From contig CAJUSU010000001.1 in NCBI GenBank assembly GCA_910589185.1, positions 1 through 64,000 on the forward strand: DNA of 64,000 bases, read 5' to 3'. The DNA comes from an uncultured Clostridia bacterium. GTDB lineage: Bacteria > Bacillota > Clostridia > TANB77 > CAG-508. Positions 9,801-24,800 of this stretch are shown in pieces (position 1 is the first letter of the stretch; each line of letters opens with the position of its first letter). The translations under genes and the position numbers were made by a program. The notes under the pieces were generated by a model. That model saw only the letters and a list, made by a program, of their open reading frames with translations. It ran no database searches and was not told the DNA's origin.

Positions 9801-12800
9801 AACAATACTGTCAAACTAAATGTTAACATAAAACCAGCATTTAACTTAAATATTGATTATGAAAAGAACTTACAACTAGGAGAATTAACTTATCAGTCAT
9901 TAGATGAAGAAGTTGCCACAGTTTCTACTGATGGAACTGTTATCGGAATGAAAGAAGGAACCACAGGAATTGTGATAACAGACACCACCAATGAAATTGA
10001 AACAACAGCTTATGTAACAGTAGGACAAAGAGATTTTAGCGACATTTACAAAATAGTAGCAGGATCCAATCATACTGTATTATTAAAACAAGATGGAACT
10101 GTTTGGGCATGGGGTGCTAACAATGTAGGACAAATGGGAAATGGAGAAATATTTAGCAAACAAGCCACACAAGCAGAGCGAGTATTAGCACCAGAAGGAA
10201 CTGGATATTTAACAGATGTCATAGATATTGCAGCAGGAACTAGCTTCTCAGTAGCATTAAAAAGAGACGGAACAGTGGTAGCTTGGGGTGACAATACCTA
10301 TGGACAATTAGGAAACACAAATGGTGTAGCAGAGAGACCAGTTTATGTACTAGATATGTATGGAAACAAATTAACTGGTGTGACAAGTGTATCAGCAGCA
10401 AGAGACCATGCAGCAGCAGTCAAAGCAGATGGAACTGTTTGGGCATGGGGAAGAAATGACTATGGTCAAATTGGAAACAACTCAAGCTTAGCAACTTGTG
10501 CTTATGCAGTACAAGTATTAGACAGTACAGGAGCAGACTACTTAAAAGATATCAAGCAAGTTAGTGTAGGACAAGCCTTTGTAACTGCCTTAGCAAAAGA
10601 CGGAACTGTCTGGAGTTGGGGACTTGGAACTTCAGGACAATTAGGAAACGCAGCAAAAGCAACTAAAAAATTACCAGTACAAGCAACAGGTGTAACAGAT
10701 GTCACAAAAGTAGTAGCAGGAAATGCAGGTGTTGCTGTATTAAAAACAGATGGCACAGTTTGGTGCTGGGGTATGAACAGATATGGAACCTTAGGATATG
10801 GAACATTAAGTACTAGCAGTTCAAATGCAAACTATTTAAAAACTACACAAATTCAAGTAAAAATAGATGCCAACACTTATCTAGAAAATGTAAAAGATAT
10901 TGGTGGAACTTTTGAAACTAGATTTGCCTTAACACAAGACGGAACCGTATATGGCTGGGGCTTAAATACAACTGGAGAAATAGGAGATAGCACAAAAGCA
11001 AATAAAGCTTATGCCACAAGACCTGTTAGAAGATATAAGGACGAAGTAGAAAATACAATTGTCAAATTAAGCAGTTCAACTTCTGGATATACCAACTATC
11101 TCATCAAAGAAGATGGTAGTATTCTAGGAAATGGTAGGGCAACCAATGGACAAATCTTAGAAGGTGGTAACTATACAGAAAGAGCCTATGTAGATGATGT
11201 ACTAGTAAGCTATATGGAATTTGCAAATAGAATAGAATATATCAAACAAGGTGCAACTAAAAAGCTAGAGGTAAGAGGAGTAGAAAACCTAAATGCTTTA
11301 GGAAAAGCACCAGAACTTGGTAAACTAACTTGGAAATCTATGAATGAAAATGTAGTTAGCATTGACCAAAATGGAAACATCACAGCAAAAGAATTAGGAC
11401 AAGCAACTATTATTGCAACAGAAGATAAACATGGATACAGAGCACAAGCAACTATCTATGTAACAGCTAACAAAGAAGAAGCAATTGCAGCACCAATGGT
11501 AGTACAAGGAACAGGATTTACAGTAGCTTTAAAAGCAGACGGAACAGTTTGGGCGGCAGGACTAAACAACAATGGAGCATTAGGAGATGGTACTTATACC
11601 AATAGAGAAAACTTAGAGCTAGTTAAAATAGATGAAAATACCAACTTAACCAATGTAGTTAGAATTGCAGCAGGAAATTCACACGTGGTTGCTGTAACAA
11701 AAGACGGTTTTGTGTATGCTTGGGGACTTAATGGAAACGGACAACTAGGTATTGGTTCTACTGTAAAACAAAACTATGCACAAAAAGTATTAGACGAAAC
11801 AGGAGAAGACTATTTATCTAACATCATAGATGTAGCAGCAGGTGGGTTACATAGTATTGCCATTGACAACCAAGGAAATGTATATACTTGGGGAAAAGGT
11901 GGAAATTATCAATTAGGAAATTATGCAACAGCCAATAAGACTACCCCAATTAGAGTATGGGATACTTACAACATTGTCAAAGCAGCAGGAGGAACAGAAC
12001 ATACCATGTTACTTCGTGGAGATGGAGTAGTACAAGGAACAGGACTAAACACAAATGGTTGGCTAGCAATGGGAGACGCAGATACTAGATATACTCCACT
12101 AGAAATAGGAAGCAACGCAGAGGCAGCAATTCAAAGAGAAATTTATGATATAGGAGCAGGAGCAAACCATAGTATTTTCCTAAAAGAAGATGGCAAAGTA
12201 TATACCGTAGGATTAAACACCTCAGGACAACTTGCCACAGGAAATGCTACTGCAAGCAATGTTTTAGTAGTAGCACAAACCAAAAACGAAAAAGACGAAT
12301 TAGTAGACCTTGAAAATATAGTAAGCGTTAGTGCAGGAAATGCAACCTCTTTTGCCATTAGCAAAACAGGAGAAGTATATAGTGCAGGACTTAATACTTC
12401 AGGACAATTAGGTTTAGGCAATAGCACATCACCAATCAATACTTTCACAAAAGTATTAGATGATGAAGGAGAAAATCCATTACAAAATGTTATTGCCAAT
12501 AGCAATGGTTCAGGAAATACTATCAATAGTGCCTTTATTACCAAAGATGGAGTTTTATACACTTGTGGTAATAACGCAAACGGACAATTAGGAAATAGCA
12601 CTTACTTTAACTATAATGTACCAGTCATTGCAGGAGATGCACAATTAAAAATTGCTAATACCCAAATGAAAGTCCAATTAAATCAGGAAGCACAAATTGA
12701 TTTAAAATTAGAACAAGGCTTCAATGTATATAACAACACAAAAGAAGTAGGAACCAACCTTACATATGAAGCAACAAATCCAAATGTAGTAACTGTATCT

Positions 12801-15800
12801 AATACAGGAAAAGTAACAGGAAAAAGACTAGGAACTACTAGAATTAAAATCACAGATAAAGATAACAAAATTACAGAATATGTCCCTGTCACTGTACTTC
12901 ACAGCTATGGATTTACAGAAGCTAAAATCGTGTCAGGCTTAAACTTTGCAGTAGCTTTAAAAGAAGACGGAAGTGTTTGGGCATGGGGTAATGGAACATC
13001 AGGAAGATTAGGAAATGGCTCAACCGCTAACCAAACACAAGAAGTACCTGTGTTAGACCCAAATGGAAAAGACCAATTAACAGGTGTTATTGATATCGCA
13101 GTAGGACATGACAGCACAGTTGCTTTATTACAAGACGGAACTATGGTAGCTTGGGGAAATAACGCAAACTATAACCTAGGTGATGGAACCAATGTAGATA
13201 GAAGTATTCCAGTATTTGTAGTAGATGCCAATGGGGACAAAATTCAAAACATTACCAAAATTGCAAGAGGAAATGACTATACCTTAGCTTTAACCAAAGA
13301 AGGAGAAGTATATAGTTGGGGTTATAATAAATATGGACAATTAGGAAATGGTGGAACTAGCACAAATGCTACTCCAATCAAAGTAAAAGAATCAACAGGT
13401 AAAGGAACTTTAAAAGGTATTATTGATGTCAAATGTACCATGTATGCCTCTATTGCCTTAGACGCAGACGGAAGTGTTTGGACATGGGGAAAAAATGCAA
13501 ATGGAGAATTAGCTAATGGAACAAAAGATGATATCACTTTACCAAAACTTAGCAAATTAACAGATATTGACCAACTAGCAACATCAGCTTACTCTGGAAT
13601 AGCAATTGACAAAAACGGAGCACTTTGGAGCTGGGGCTGGAATGGCTATGGACAATTAGCAGATGGTACCACAACAGATAGAGCCACACCAGTTAGTGCA
13701 AAATTAAATGCCACAGACCTAGTTACAGATGTTATCGATATTGGAACTTCAGGAGGAACCCACTACATCTTAACTAGCAACTATCAAGTATATGCAGTAG
13801 GTGGAAATGCACAAGGACAAATAGGAGATAACACCACTACTAACAGAAGTTACTATACACAAGTAAAAGCAAAATATGGCGAAGCATTAACAGATAAGAT
13901 TGTTAAAATCAGTAAATCTATGTCTAGAACAGACAGTAGTACAGATACTTCTACCGCTTATCTAACTAGAGAAGATGGAAGTATTTTAGGACTTGGCAAA
14001 AACTCAGGTTACCAATTATTTGGTAAAAACCAAGATATCTTAAAATGTGCCAAAGAAATGAAAACTTCTTATTTAGAAATGATAGAAAGAATAAACAGAA
14101 TTAAAATAGGAGAAAATACTAAATTAATTCTTAACATGGTGCAAAACTTTAACATATATAGCAGAACACCAGTAGCAGGAAACATCACTTGGACCAGTTC
14201 TAATGAAAGTATTGCAACAGTTGACCAAAAAGGAACCATTACAGGTTTAAAAGAAGGACAAACTACCATTACTGCCAAAGATGATAAATATGGCTATATT
14301 GCTACATCTATCATTTATGTTACAAGAAATACAGCAAGCACTATCACCATTCCACAAGTAGCACAAGGCCAAAAATTTACCGTAGTTCTAAAAGCAGATG
14401 GAACCGTATGGGCAACAGGACAAAATAATTATGGACAATGTGGAGCAGATAGTTCAGTAGCAAATATTGGTGAATTAACACCAGTCAAAACAGAAAATGG
14501 AACACCATTAAACAACATTGTAAAAGTTATATCAGGTTTAGACCATACATTAGCCCTAACCAAAGACAGAAAAGTATATGTTTGGGGACTAAATAGTAAT
14601 GGACAACTAGGTATTAACTCAAAAGTAAACCAATATGCAGCAACCTATATGCTAGACGAAGATGGAGAAAATCCTGTTACAGATGTTATTGACATTGCAG
14701 CAGGAGAAAGCTTTAGTACCATTTTAAAAGCCAATGGTGAACTATATGCAGTAGGAAATGGAACATATAGCCAATTAGGAATTGGAAACACCACTGCTTA
14801 CATGACATTAGTAAAAATGGAAGAAATGCAAAATGTGGTACAAGTAGTAAACGGTGGCTATCATACCGTTATGCTTAGAGGCGACCAAACTGTATGGACA
14901 GTAGGTAGAAACCGTTATGGCGAAATGGGAATTAACAGTATCAAAGATAGCAGTACCGCAACTGCACAAGGAATGGGATATGCAAGACAAGTTATCAACC
15001 AAGACCAAAATGGAGTGCTAAGAAATATTACACAAGTAACAGCAGGTGGATACCACAGTGTAGCTTTAACCAATACCAAAGAAGTATATAGCTGGGGATA
15101 TGGAGGAGATGGACAGCTAGGTACAGGAAAAACAGCACATTTTGCTTATCCACAAACGGTTTTATCCTATAAACCAACTGCAGAAGAAGATGAAGGAATT
15201 TCAGGAATTATCCAAGTTGGAAGTTCAGAAAGAAGTATTTTCTTCTTAACAGAAAACCATGAAGTATATGCAACAGGTGAAAATTCAAATTATCAATTAT
15301 CACAAGACAACACAACAGACCTTTTGACACCAAATGGACTATATGATTACACAGGAGAAAAATATATTGACGAAATTGCCAATATTCCAACAGGTTCTAA
15401 AAATATCAACAATACAACAGTCATTAAACAAGATGGAACCGTTTGGGTATCAGGTTTAGGAGCAAATGGTCAAATTGGAAATGGAGAATTTCAAACCGCC
15501 ACTTTATATACAAGAATGGGAATTGCCAAACTACAAGTAGCAGACAAAATAGTAACTTTAGCACAAGGTGAAACCCATACTCTAGATGTATCTGTTAATC
15601 AAGGGTTCAATGTATATGAAGGCGAAACAGACAAAGCAGGAAAACTAAACTACACATCTTCTAATACTCAAATTGCAGCTGTTGACGAAAATGGAGTCAT
15701 TACAGCAGGCAAACAAGGCGAAGCTAGAATTACTATCTATGATCCTGTACATGATTGGACAACTAGCACTTTAGTCAAAGTAACAAGAGATGCCGAAGAT

Positions 15801-18800
15801 AAAGTAAAAGCAGAGACATCAGTAGGTAGTGCAGGACTTATTCTAAAAACAGATGGCAGTGTTTGGACAGCAGGTGATAATACCTATGGTCAAAGAGGAG
15901 TAGGAGATAAAGCAAAACATCTAACAGAAACTCCTGTATTAGACCCAAATGGAACAGATAAATTAACAGATGTGATTAGCATATCAGCAGGACAATATTT
16001 TAATGCAGCAGTAAAACGTGATGGTAGAGTAGTAACATGGGGAATTAACACCTATGGACAACTAGGAAACAAGACAAATGTCAATAGTGAAATACCAGTT
16101 TATGTATTAGATATAGACGGAAACCCATTAACCGACATCTTCCAAGTATATTGTGGTGAAAACCATGCAGTAGCTGTAAGAAAAGACGGAAGTGTTTGGA
16201 CATGGGGATATAACTATTATGGACAACTAGGAGATAATACAGCAACCAATAGAAATTATGCAATACAAGTAAAAGACCGCTCAGGCTTAGGCCATTTACA
16301 AGGAATTTGCCAAGTTGTTGCAAATCGTAATACTACACTTGCTTTAACAGACACAGGAGAAGTATATGCTTGGGGATATAACTATGATGGACAATTAGGA
16401 GATGGAACCAGAACCACAGGAAGCAACCCAGGCGGAAGAAGAAAATTACTACCAGTTAAAGCTGTTATTACAGATGTTGCAAGACTTGCAGGTGGTTTAC
16501 ACTCTACACTAGCACTTAAAAATGATGGAACAATATGGACTTGGGGACTAAATAGATATGGAAGTTTAGGTTATGGTTCATCTTCTACATCAGAAGGTAC
16601 CCATTATGCAAAAGCAACACCAATGCAAGTTAAAATAGATAGTGTTACTTTCTTAACAGATGTAGTAGAAATAGGAACTTCTTATGAATCAGATTATGCT
16701 GTTACCAAAGACGGCAAAGTATATGCATGGGGCTATAATAACGCAGGACAATTAGGTGTTAATAACACTACAAATTATAGCTATGCACAACTTATTAAAA
16801 CAAGATATGGAGAACTTTTAACAGATAAAATAGTAACATTAAGCAAAGGAACAACCGCATCAACCAACTACTTAGTACGAGAAGACGGAACTATTTTAGG
16901 AGTTGGGTACACAGGTAGTTCACAAAAGCTATTTACTAACAGAACAGCCAATATGGCTACTGTTCAAGAACTAAGACCAGACTTTATGGAAGTAGACAAA
17001 AGAGTTAGCTATATCAAACAAGGTGAAAGCACAAAATTAAATATTCAAATAGCGAAAAACTTAAATGCTTTTACAGGACATATCAAGCTTGGTAACTTAA
17101 CATGGACATCTTCTAACCCAGAAATTGCAACAGTTACTAATGACGGAACTATTACAGCAGTAGCATTAGGAGAAACCACGATTACCATAAAAGACTTAGC
17201 ACATAACTACCAAGCACAAGCAGTAGTATATGTTATCCAAAATCATGAACAAGCAATTACTATGCCAGATGTATCACAAGGTGATAACTTCAGCGTATTC
17301 TTAAAAGCAGACGGAAGTGTTTGGACAACAGGTCTAAATAGTAGCGGACAACTAGGAGATGGAACTACAATCAATCGCTCTAAACCAGTAAGAGTAAAAA
17401 TAAACTCTAAAGAATATCTATCAGGCATTGTGAAAATAGCAGCAGGTTTAGATCATGTTACAGCATTAAGTAAAACTGGCGAAGTCTACACATGGGGAAC
17501 CAATGATGTAGGACAACTAGGTAATGGAGGAACCACAAGAAGCGTATTTGCTAGCAAAATACTAGATAGTAATGGACAAAACCCAATTAGTAATGTTGTG
17601 GACATTAACTGTGGACACAAATTCACTTTAATGTTATTAAATGACGGAACTGTTTGGGGAGTAGGAAGAAATGCTTATGGTGAATTAGGTATTTTAAATA
17701 ATACAAATAAATCTCTACCAGTACAAATGGACGGAATTGCCAATGCTATTAGAGTACAAGCAAATTCATCAGGTTCTAGTATTCAAATTGCCGATGGAAC
17801 TGTTTGGACAACAGGATATAACTACTATGGAACATTAGGACAAAATGGAACTAACACAGGTTCTTCAGCAGCATCACAAGGTAGAAATGCACCAAACCCA
17901 GTTATCAACAATACTAGAAATGCAGTATTAAGAAATGTAGTCAAATTAGTTGGTGGTTTACACCATGATATCGTATTACAAGAAGATAACACTGTATGGG
18001 CATGGGGATATAACCATGTAGGACAATATGGAACAGGAAATACTACAAACTTTGCTTACCCAGTAAGAGTACAAATGGGAGGAGAAGAATTAACAGACAA
18101 AGTAGTAAATGTTGGTACATCAGGATACAACGCACTTCTTCAAACCATAGATGCACAAAACAAGAAACATACTCTTATTACAGGATATAACAACAATGGT
18201 CAATTAGGAAATGGAACCACTACAAATGCAACCAGTTTTATCCCACTTAACAATAAAGATAATACTGAAGAAGCGGAAAATATAGACATCTTACCAGATG
18301 ATACAAGAGGACATTTCACTTTAGGTGTTATTGACACCAATGGAACTGTTTGGACAGCAGGACTTAACAATTATGGACAATTAGGTGATGACACAGTTTA
18401 TAACAGAAAAAATATTGTACAAGTAGGAGAAATTGCACTTAAAGTAGAAGATATTATCTTCACAATGAACCCAAATGACACCAAACAAATTAAGGCATAT
18501 ATTGAAGATTCCTTCAATGTGTACATCAAAGAAAACCAAGTTGGCACTTTGAAATTTGAAAGCTTAGATGTAGCGATTGCAGAAGTAAGTGACACAGGAG
18601 TAGTAACAGCTAAAGGAATTGGAGATACTCTAATTCGTGTAATTGACACAAGTAGAAATATCCAATCAGCAGTCTATGTCAAAGTCATCAAAAAACAAGA
18701 TGATATGCAATACGAGCCAATGGTAGACGGTGGAACCGCACATTCTGTTGCTTTAAAAGGTGATGGAACTGTATGGACATGGGGATATAACAAATTTGGA

Positions 18801-21800
18801 CAATTAGGAAATAACACCACTGTAACAACAGAAATGCCAACACAAGTTCTTGGAAAAGATGCAACTGGATTTTTAACAGACATTCAAATGGTAGCCAGTG
18901 GAAAAAATCATGTTTTAGCTTTAAAGAATGACGGAACTGTATGGGCATGGGGATATAACAACTATGGACAATTAGGAGATAATACACAAATCACAAGATA
19001 TACACCAGTACAAGTATTAGCAGAAGATGCAAGTAGTCCACTTCAAGACATTATCTATATTGCAGCAGGAGAAGACTACTCAGTAGCTATTAACAAAAAA
19101 GGTGAAGTATGGACCTGGGGAAAGAATGATTACGGACAACTAGGCGACGGAACCAAAACTGCTAAATACACACCAACAAGAGTAAAAGCTAACCTTTCAG
19201 GCATTATCAAAGTAGCTTGTGGTATTAGACACACAGTTGCTTTAAAAGCAGACGGAAGTATTTACACTTGGGGCGATAATGGAAATGGCCAATTAAGTGA
19301 TAATACGAATACACAAAGACTAATTCCAGTCAAAGTATTAGAAACAGCAGATACTTATGTATCAGATGCCATCAGTATTTCAGCAACCAATTATAGTACA
19401 CATATTTTAAAAGCAGATGGAACTGTAAAATCAGTAGGACTTGGAACTTCAGGACAACTAGGAGATGGTGGAAAAGTAAATACAAAACTACCAGTAACAG
19501 TAGTTGGAGTTGGCGGAACAGATACTTTAGCACAGGTAAAAAGTATCAAATCAGGAGCAAACACAACTTATGCTTTACGAAAAGATGGAACCGTAGTTTC
19601 TTGGGGACTTGGAACCAATGGAGAATTAGGAAATGAAGCTTTAGCTAACAGCCTATTCCCAGTAGAAGTGGTTAACCATACACAAGACGGCATTTTAAGC
19701 AATATCCTATATATCGGAGCAGGAGCAAATCATGGAATGGCAGTAGAAGACACAGGATATGTAGAAGTTTGGGGCTTAAATAGCCAAAAACAAGTGGGAG
19801 ACATCACAATTGCAAAATCAACTTACCCACTCTATATTGGTTCAAAAATAGTAGCAACACCTAGTGAAGTGACAATGGAAGTTGGAGATACTCAAAACTT
19901 AAAAGTAGCAATGCAATCTTTCAACTTATTTAGAGCAACAGAAGATGAAACCATGACAAGAGTAACTTACCAAAGCTTAAATGAAGCAGTAGCAACTGTT
20001 TCAAAAAATGGAACAATTACAGCAACAGGAATGGGTATTACCACAATTGTTGTAAATGACCACTTATCTGCTAAAGTAACCACAGTACAAGTTAGCGTAT
20101 TAGAAAATAACGCAATTGCTACACCAAAAGTAGTATCAGGAATAAATCATACTATTGCCTTAAAAGCTGACGGAACTGTATGGACATGGGGATATAACCA
20201 TCATGGACAATTAGGAGATGGAACGACCAAGAGTAGTTATATACCACAAAAAATCGGACTAACAGATGTCATTGATATTGCAGCAGGAGACCACTTCTCA
20301 ATGGCATTAAAGAAAGACGGAAGTGTATGGGTATGGGGCTTTAATGATAGAGGACAATTAGCACAAGGAAACACAGCAGAAAGCCTAACACCAGTACCAG
20401 TGAAAGGTGTAAATGGAGATCCATTACCAAGAGTAAAGAAAATTGCAGCTTGTAGATATTCTTGGGTAGCTATATTAGAAACAGGAGAAGTTGTAGGCTG
20501 TGGTGCTAATACACAAGCAATTTTAGGTGACGGAACTAGCACAGACAGATACTTCCCAGTATATATGCTAAATCACAATGGTTCAGCACACGTCAAAGAA
20601 GTAAAAGACATCACCATTGGTCAATGTGAAACCTTCTTAATTAAAGAAGATGGAAGTTTATGGTCAGTAGGACATAACTGTAATGGTGGTATGGGTGTAG
20701 GTAATAAAACAGCATACACCAGAATTAGACAAGTACAAGATACCACAGGTACAGGAGTATTAAATAATATTATTCAAGTATCAGGTGGTGGTTGGTACAC
20801 ACTAGCCTTAGACGCAAACGGAAATGTTTGGGCTATGGGAAGAAATGCAGAGTACGAATTAGGAATTAACAATACCACTTCACAAACTAGACCTCAAAAG
20901 GTATTAGGAGTAGGAGGCACAGGATATCTAGAAAACATTGTTAGAATTGAAGCAGGTTATTACTCATCTTATGCTGTTGACAAAGCAGGAGATGTATATG
21001 CTTGGGGAGATAACAGACACGGACAATTAGGTATCAATAATGCAACTACTCAAAAAGTACCAAAACAAGTATTAGGTGGAACAGCAGGTGGAAACTTAGA
21101 TGATGTAATGCTTGCATCTTCTAATGGATACCATGCAACTTTTGTCAAATATGACGGAACTGTATGGACCACAGGATATAATGGAAACGGAGAACTGGGA
21201 AATGACTCAACTGCTAAAAGATTAACCGTAGAATGTATCAGTAATCCACAATTAGAAGTAGACCAAAAATACTTATTATTTAGTCAAAATCTTGGAGAAA
21301 CCAAAAAGGTAAATGTCAAAGCCAATAGTGGATTTAACCTATTAACAGACACAGCAACAGCAGGTGCAAATACCTTTAAGAGTTTAAATACCAGTATCGC
21401 AACAGTAGACCAAGACGGAAATATTACTTCAGCAGGAAGCGGAACTACTTATATTAGAATTACCAATGACACCTTAGGATTAACTACCACTGTAAAAGTA
21501 GTAGTACCATATAGAGATGGTATAGTGGTTCCAAAAGTAGACGGTGGAGCAAACCACTATGTAGCCTTAAAAGCAGACGGAACCGTATGGACTTGGGGTT
21601 ACAATGGCTATGGACAATTAGGTATTGGAAATACAGCAAACCAATTAGAACCAGTCAAAACTAATATGACAGATGTCATTGATGTAGCAGCAGGTGGAAA
21701 CTTCACAGCAGTATTGAAAAAGGACGGAACTGTTTGGGTAACAGGACAAAATAACTATGGACAATTAGGACAAAACAACACAACAAACACCACCAACTTT

Positions 21801-24800
21801 ATTCAAGTAAAATCAGAAAATGGTTTGGCAAATTTAACGGATATTATTGGTATCACAGCAGGTGAGTACCACATGGCAGCATTGAAATCAGATGGAACAG
21901 TAGTTGCTTGGGGATATAACGCTTATGGACAACTTGGAAATAACACCAAAACAACCGCTAAATTACCAACAAGAGTAAGACGTGTTAGTAGTATTATGGA
22001 AATTGCAGCTAATGGAAATTACTTAATTATGCTAGTATCAGACGGAACTGTTTGGGCAGCAGGAAACAATAATATTGGACAATTAGGACAAAATAACACA
22101 ACAGTTAGCACCATTCCACTTAAAATAAAGAACCCAGCAGGTACAGGAGAAATGACAGGTATTGCCAAAGTAGAAGCAGGTAACGGTCATACCATATTAT
22201 TAGGTGAAAATGGCAGAGTATATTCAACAGGACAAAATAATTATGGACAATTAGCACAAGGAAATACCACAAATAAAACCTTAATTGTAGAAGCAAAAGA
22301 AGTCGGTGGAGCAGTCATAACTAATGCAGCAGACATTGTTGCAAGAAATTGCACAACTATGATTTTAAGAAAAGACGGAACTGTATATACCGCAGGATAT
22401 AACGCTTATGGTGCAGCAGCTAATGGAACAACAGTTGCAAACAAATACTTTACCAAAATGCTTGGAGAATATGGTGAAGGAGACTTCACAAATGTTTTAT
22501 TAGGTGCACAAACCAATAATACAGCCTTAGTAGCTAACAACATAGGAAGTGTATATACCGCAGGATATAACGCTTATGGTCAATTAGGAGATAAAACCAC
22601 CAAGCAATCTAATTACCTAGTAGGTATTAGCCATACATCACTAGAAGTAAAAGAACCAATTATGACAATGCAACAAATTGGTAGTCAAAAACAAATAGAA
22701 TGTAAGTTGAATTTAGGCTTTAACATTTTATATAACAACCTACAAACTGAAAACTATACCTACAAAGTATTAAACAAAGATATTGCTAGCGTTGACGCAA
22801 ATGGAGTAGTAACTGCTCTAAAATATGGAAGCACCAGTATTGAAATAACAAATCAAGAAACAGGCAATAAAGCCACTGTTATCTTAAATGTTGTAAGAGA
22901 AGGAGATATTGCTAACCCTAAAGTAGCAAGTGGTGTAGACTACAATGTAGCCTTAAAATCAGACGGAACTGTATGGACATGGGGATATAACAATTATGGA
23001 GAGTTAGGCTTAGGAGATACAGCAAGAAGATTAGAGCCAACAAAGGTCAATATCACAGGAGTAATTGATATTGCAGTAGGAAACCACCACACCTTATTAC
23101 TAAAACAAGATGGAACTGTTTGGGCAATGGGATTAAACAATTATGGTCAAATTGGAAACAATACTACCACAAATGTTAGTCAGCCAGTCCAAGTACAAGG
23201 CTTAGAAAATATCATCAGAATTGAAGCAGGAGCAAACCATTCTATTGCATTAAAATCAGACGGAACAGTTTATGGTTGGGGCTATAATGCTTATGGTCAA
23301 TTAGGTGATAATACTACAACAAGAAGAAATGTACCAGTGGAAGTAAGAAGAATTAGTGGAATTAAAGATATTGCAGCAGGTAACCACTCTAGTATGGCAT
23401 TAGACACAGACGGAAATGTTTGGGTATGGGGCTTAAATACTTCAGGACAATTAGGACTTGGAACCAAAACCAATGCCATTTTACCAACCAAATTAACTTC
23501 TGTTAGTAAAATTGCACAAGTAGAGATGGGAACCAATTATGGTATGGTAGTTACAGAAAATGGAGAAGTATATAGCTTTGGTGTGAATGATGTAGGACAA
23601 TTAGGTATTGGTAATAAAACTAACCAAATTACACCAAAACAAGTATTACAAGCTGATAAAACACCATTAACCAATGTAGAATATGTAGCAGCAGGAACCA
23701 AACACGTTCTAGCCAAAACTAAAAATGGTTTAGCTTATGGTTGGGGACTAGATACAAATTCTCAATTAGGTGATGACCAAACCACAAATAAACTAAATGC
23801 TGTGCCAATTACTTATGCAGGTGGAGCAGATGAAATCACAGAAGTTCTAGAAGTAGCAGCAGGAAATGCACATTCTATCCTTGTTAGAGAAGACGGAACT
23901 GTATGGACAGTAGGAAAGAACAACTATGGACAAATTGGTGATGAAACTACCATCAACAAAAAATCTTGGGTATGCATTAGTGAAATTAGAATTAAAGTCA
24001 AAGAAACTTCTATTACAATTAATGCAGTAGGAGGAAAATACAACTTAAGTCCAGTATTAGGAGTAGGCTTTAACTTATTATATGATGACGGAGCAGACGG
24101 AGATTTTGCTTTTGCAAGTAAAGACACCACCACTGCTGATGTATCAGAAAAAGGTGTTATCACAGGTGTTAAACGTGGTAAAACCAAAATAGGAATTACA
24201 GAAACCAATACAGAAAAAACCATTTATGTAGATGTTTATGTATTAGACGAAAAAGATGTTGCCTTCCCACAAATTGTAACTGGTGAAAGTACAACAGTAG
24301 CCCTAAAAGCAGACGGAACTGTTTGGACTTGGGGACAAAACGACAAAGGACAATTAGGTCTAGGAGACAACAAAAACAGAATTGCACCTACAAAAGTAGA
24401 CATCGATAATGTAATAAAAATTGCAACCAGTGGTAACCACACACTAGCCTTAAAGAAAGACGGAACTGTTTGGGCTTGGGGACAAGGTACAGCAGGACAA
24501 CTAGGTACAGGCTTATTACAAAACTCAAATGTACCAGTACAAGTCAGAGATGAAACAGGTGTCAATGTTCTACAAAACATCAAAGAAATTGCTACCGCAA
24601 ACCAATTATCAATGGTAGTAACCAGTGAAGGCAAGGTATATGCATGGGGACTTGGAACTTCAGGACAAATCGGAAATGGAGCAAAAACCAACCAAACTAT
24701 GCCAACCAAAACCCTAGGACTATCTAATATCACCAAAATTGCAGGTGGAAACCTATCAGCTTATGCTATCACAGACGAAGGAGAAGCTTACGCTTGGGGA

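Noticed and set aside
12143..12601. Long minus-strand open frames across the giant gene (also 24236-24736 and many others)
   Set aside because: They repeat the same Pro/Ser/Val-rich pattern opposite each RCC1 motif and have no ribosome binding sites. They are antisense shadows of the repeated coding sequence.
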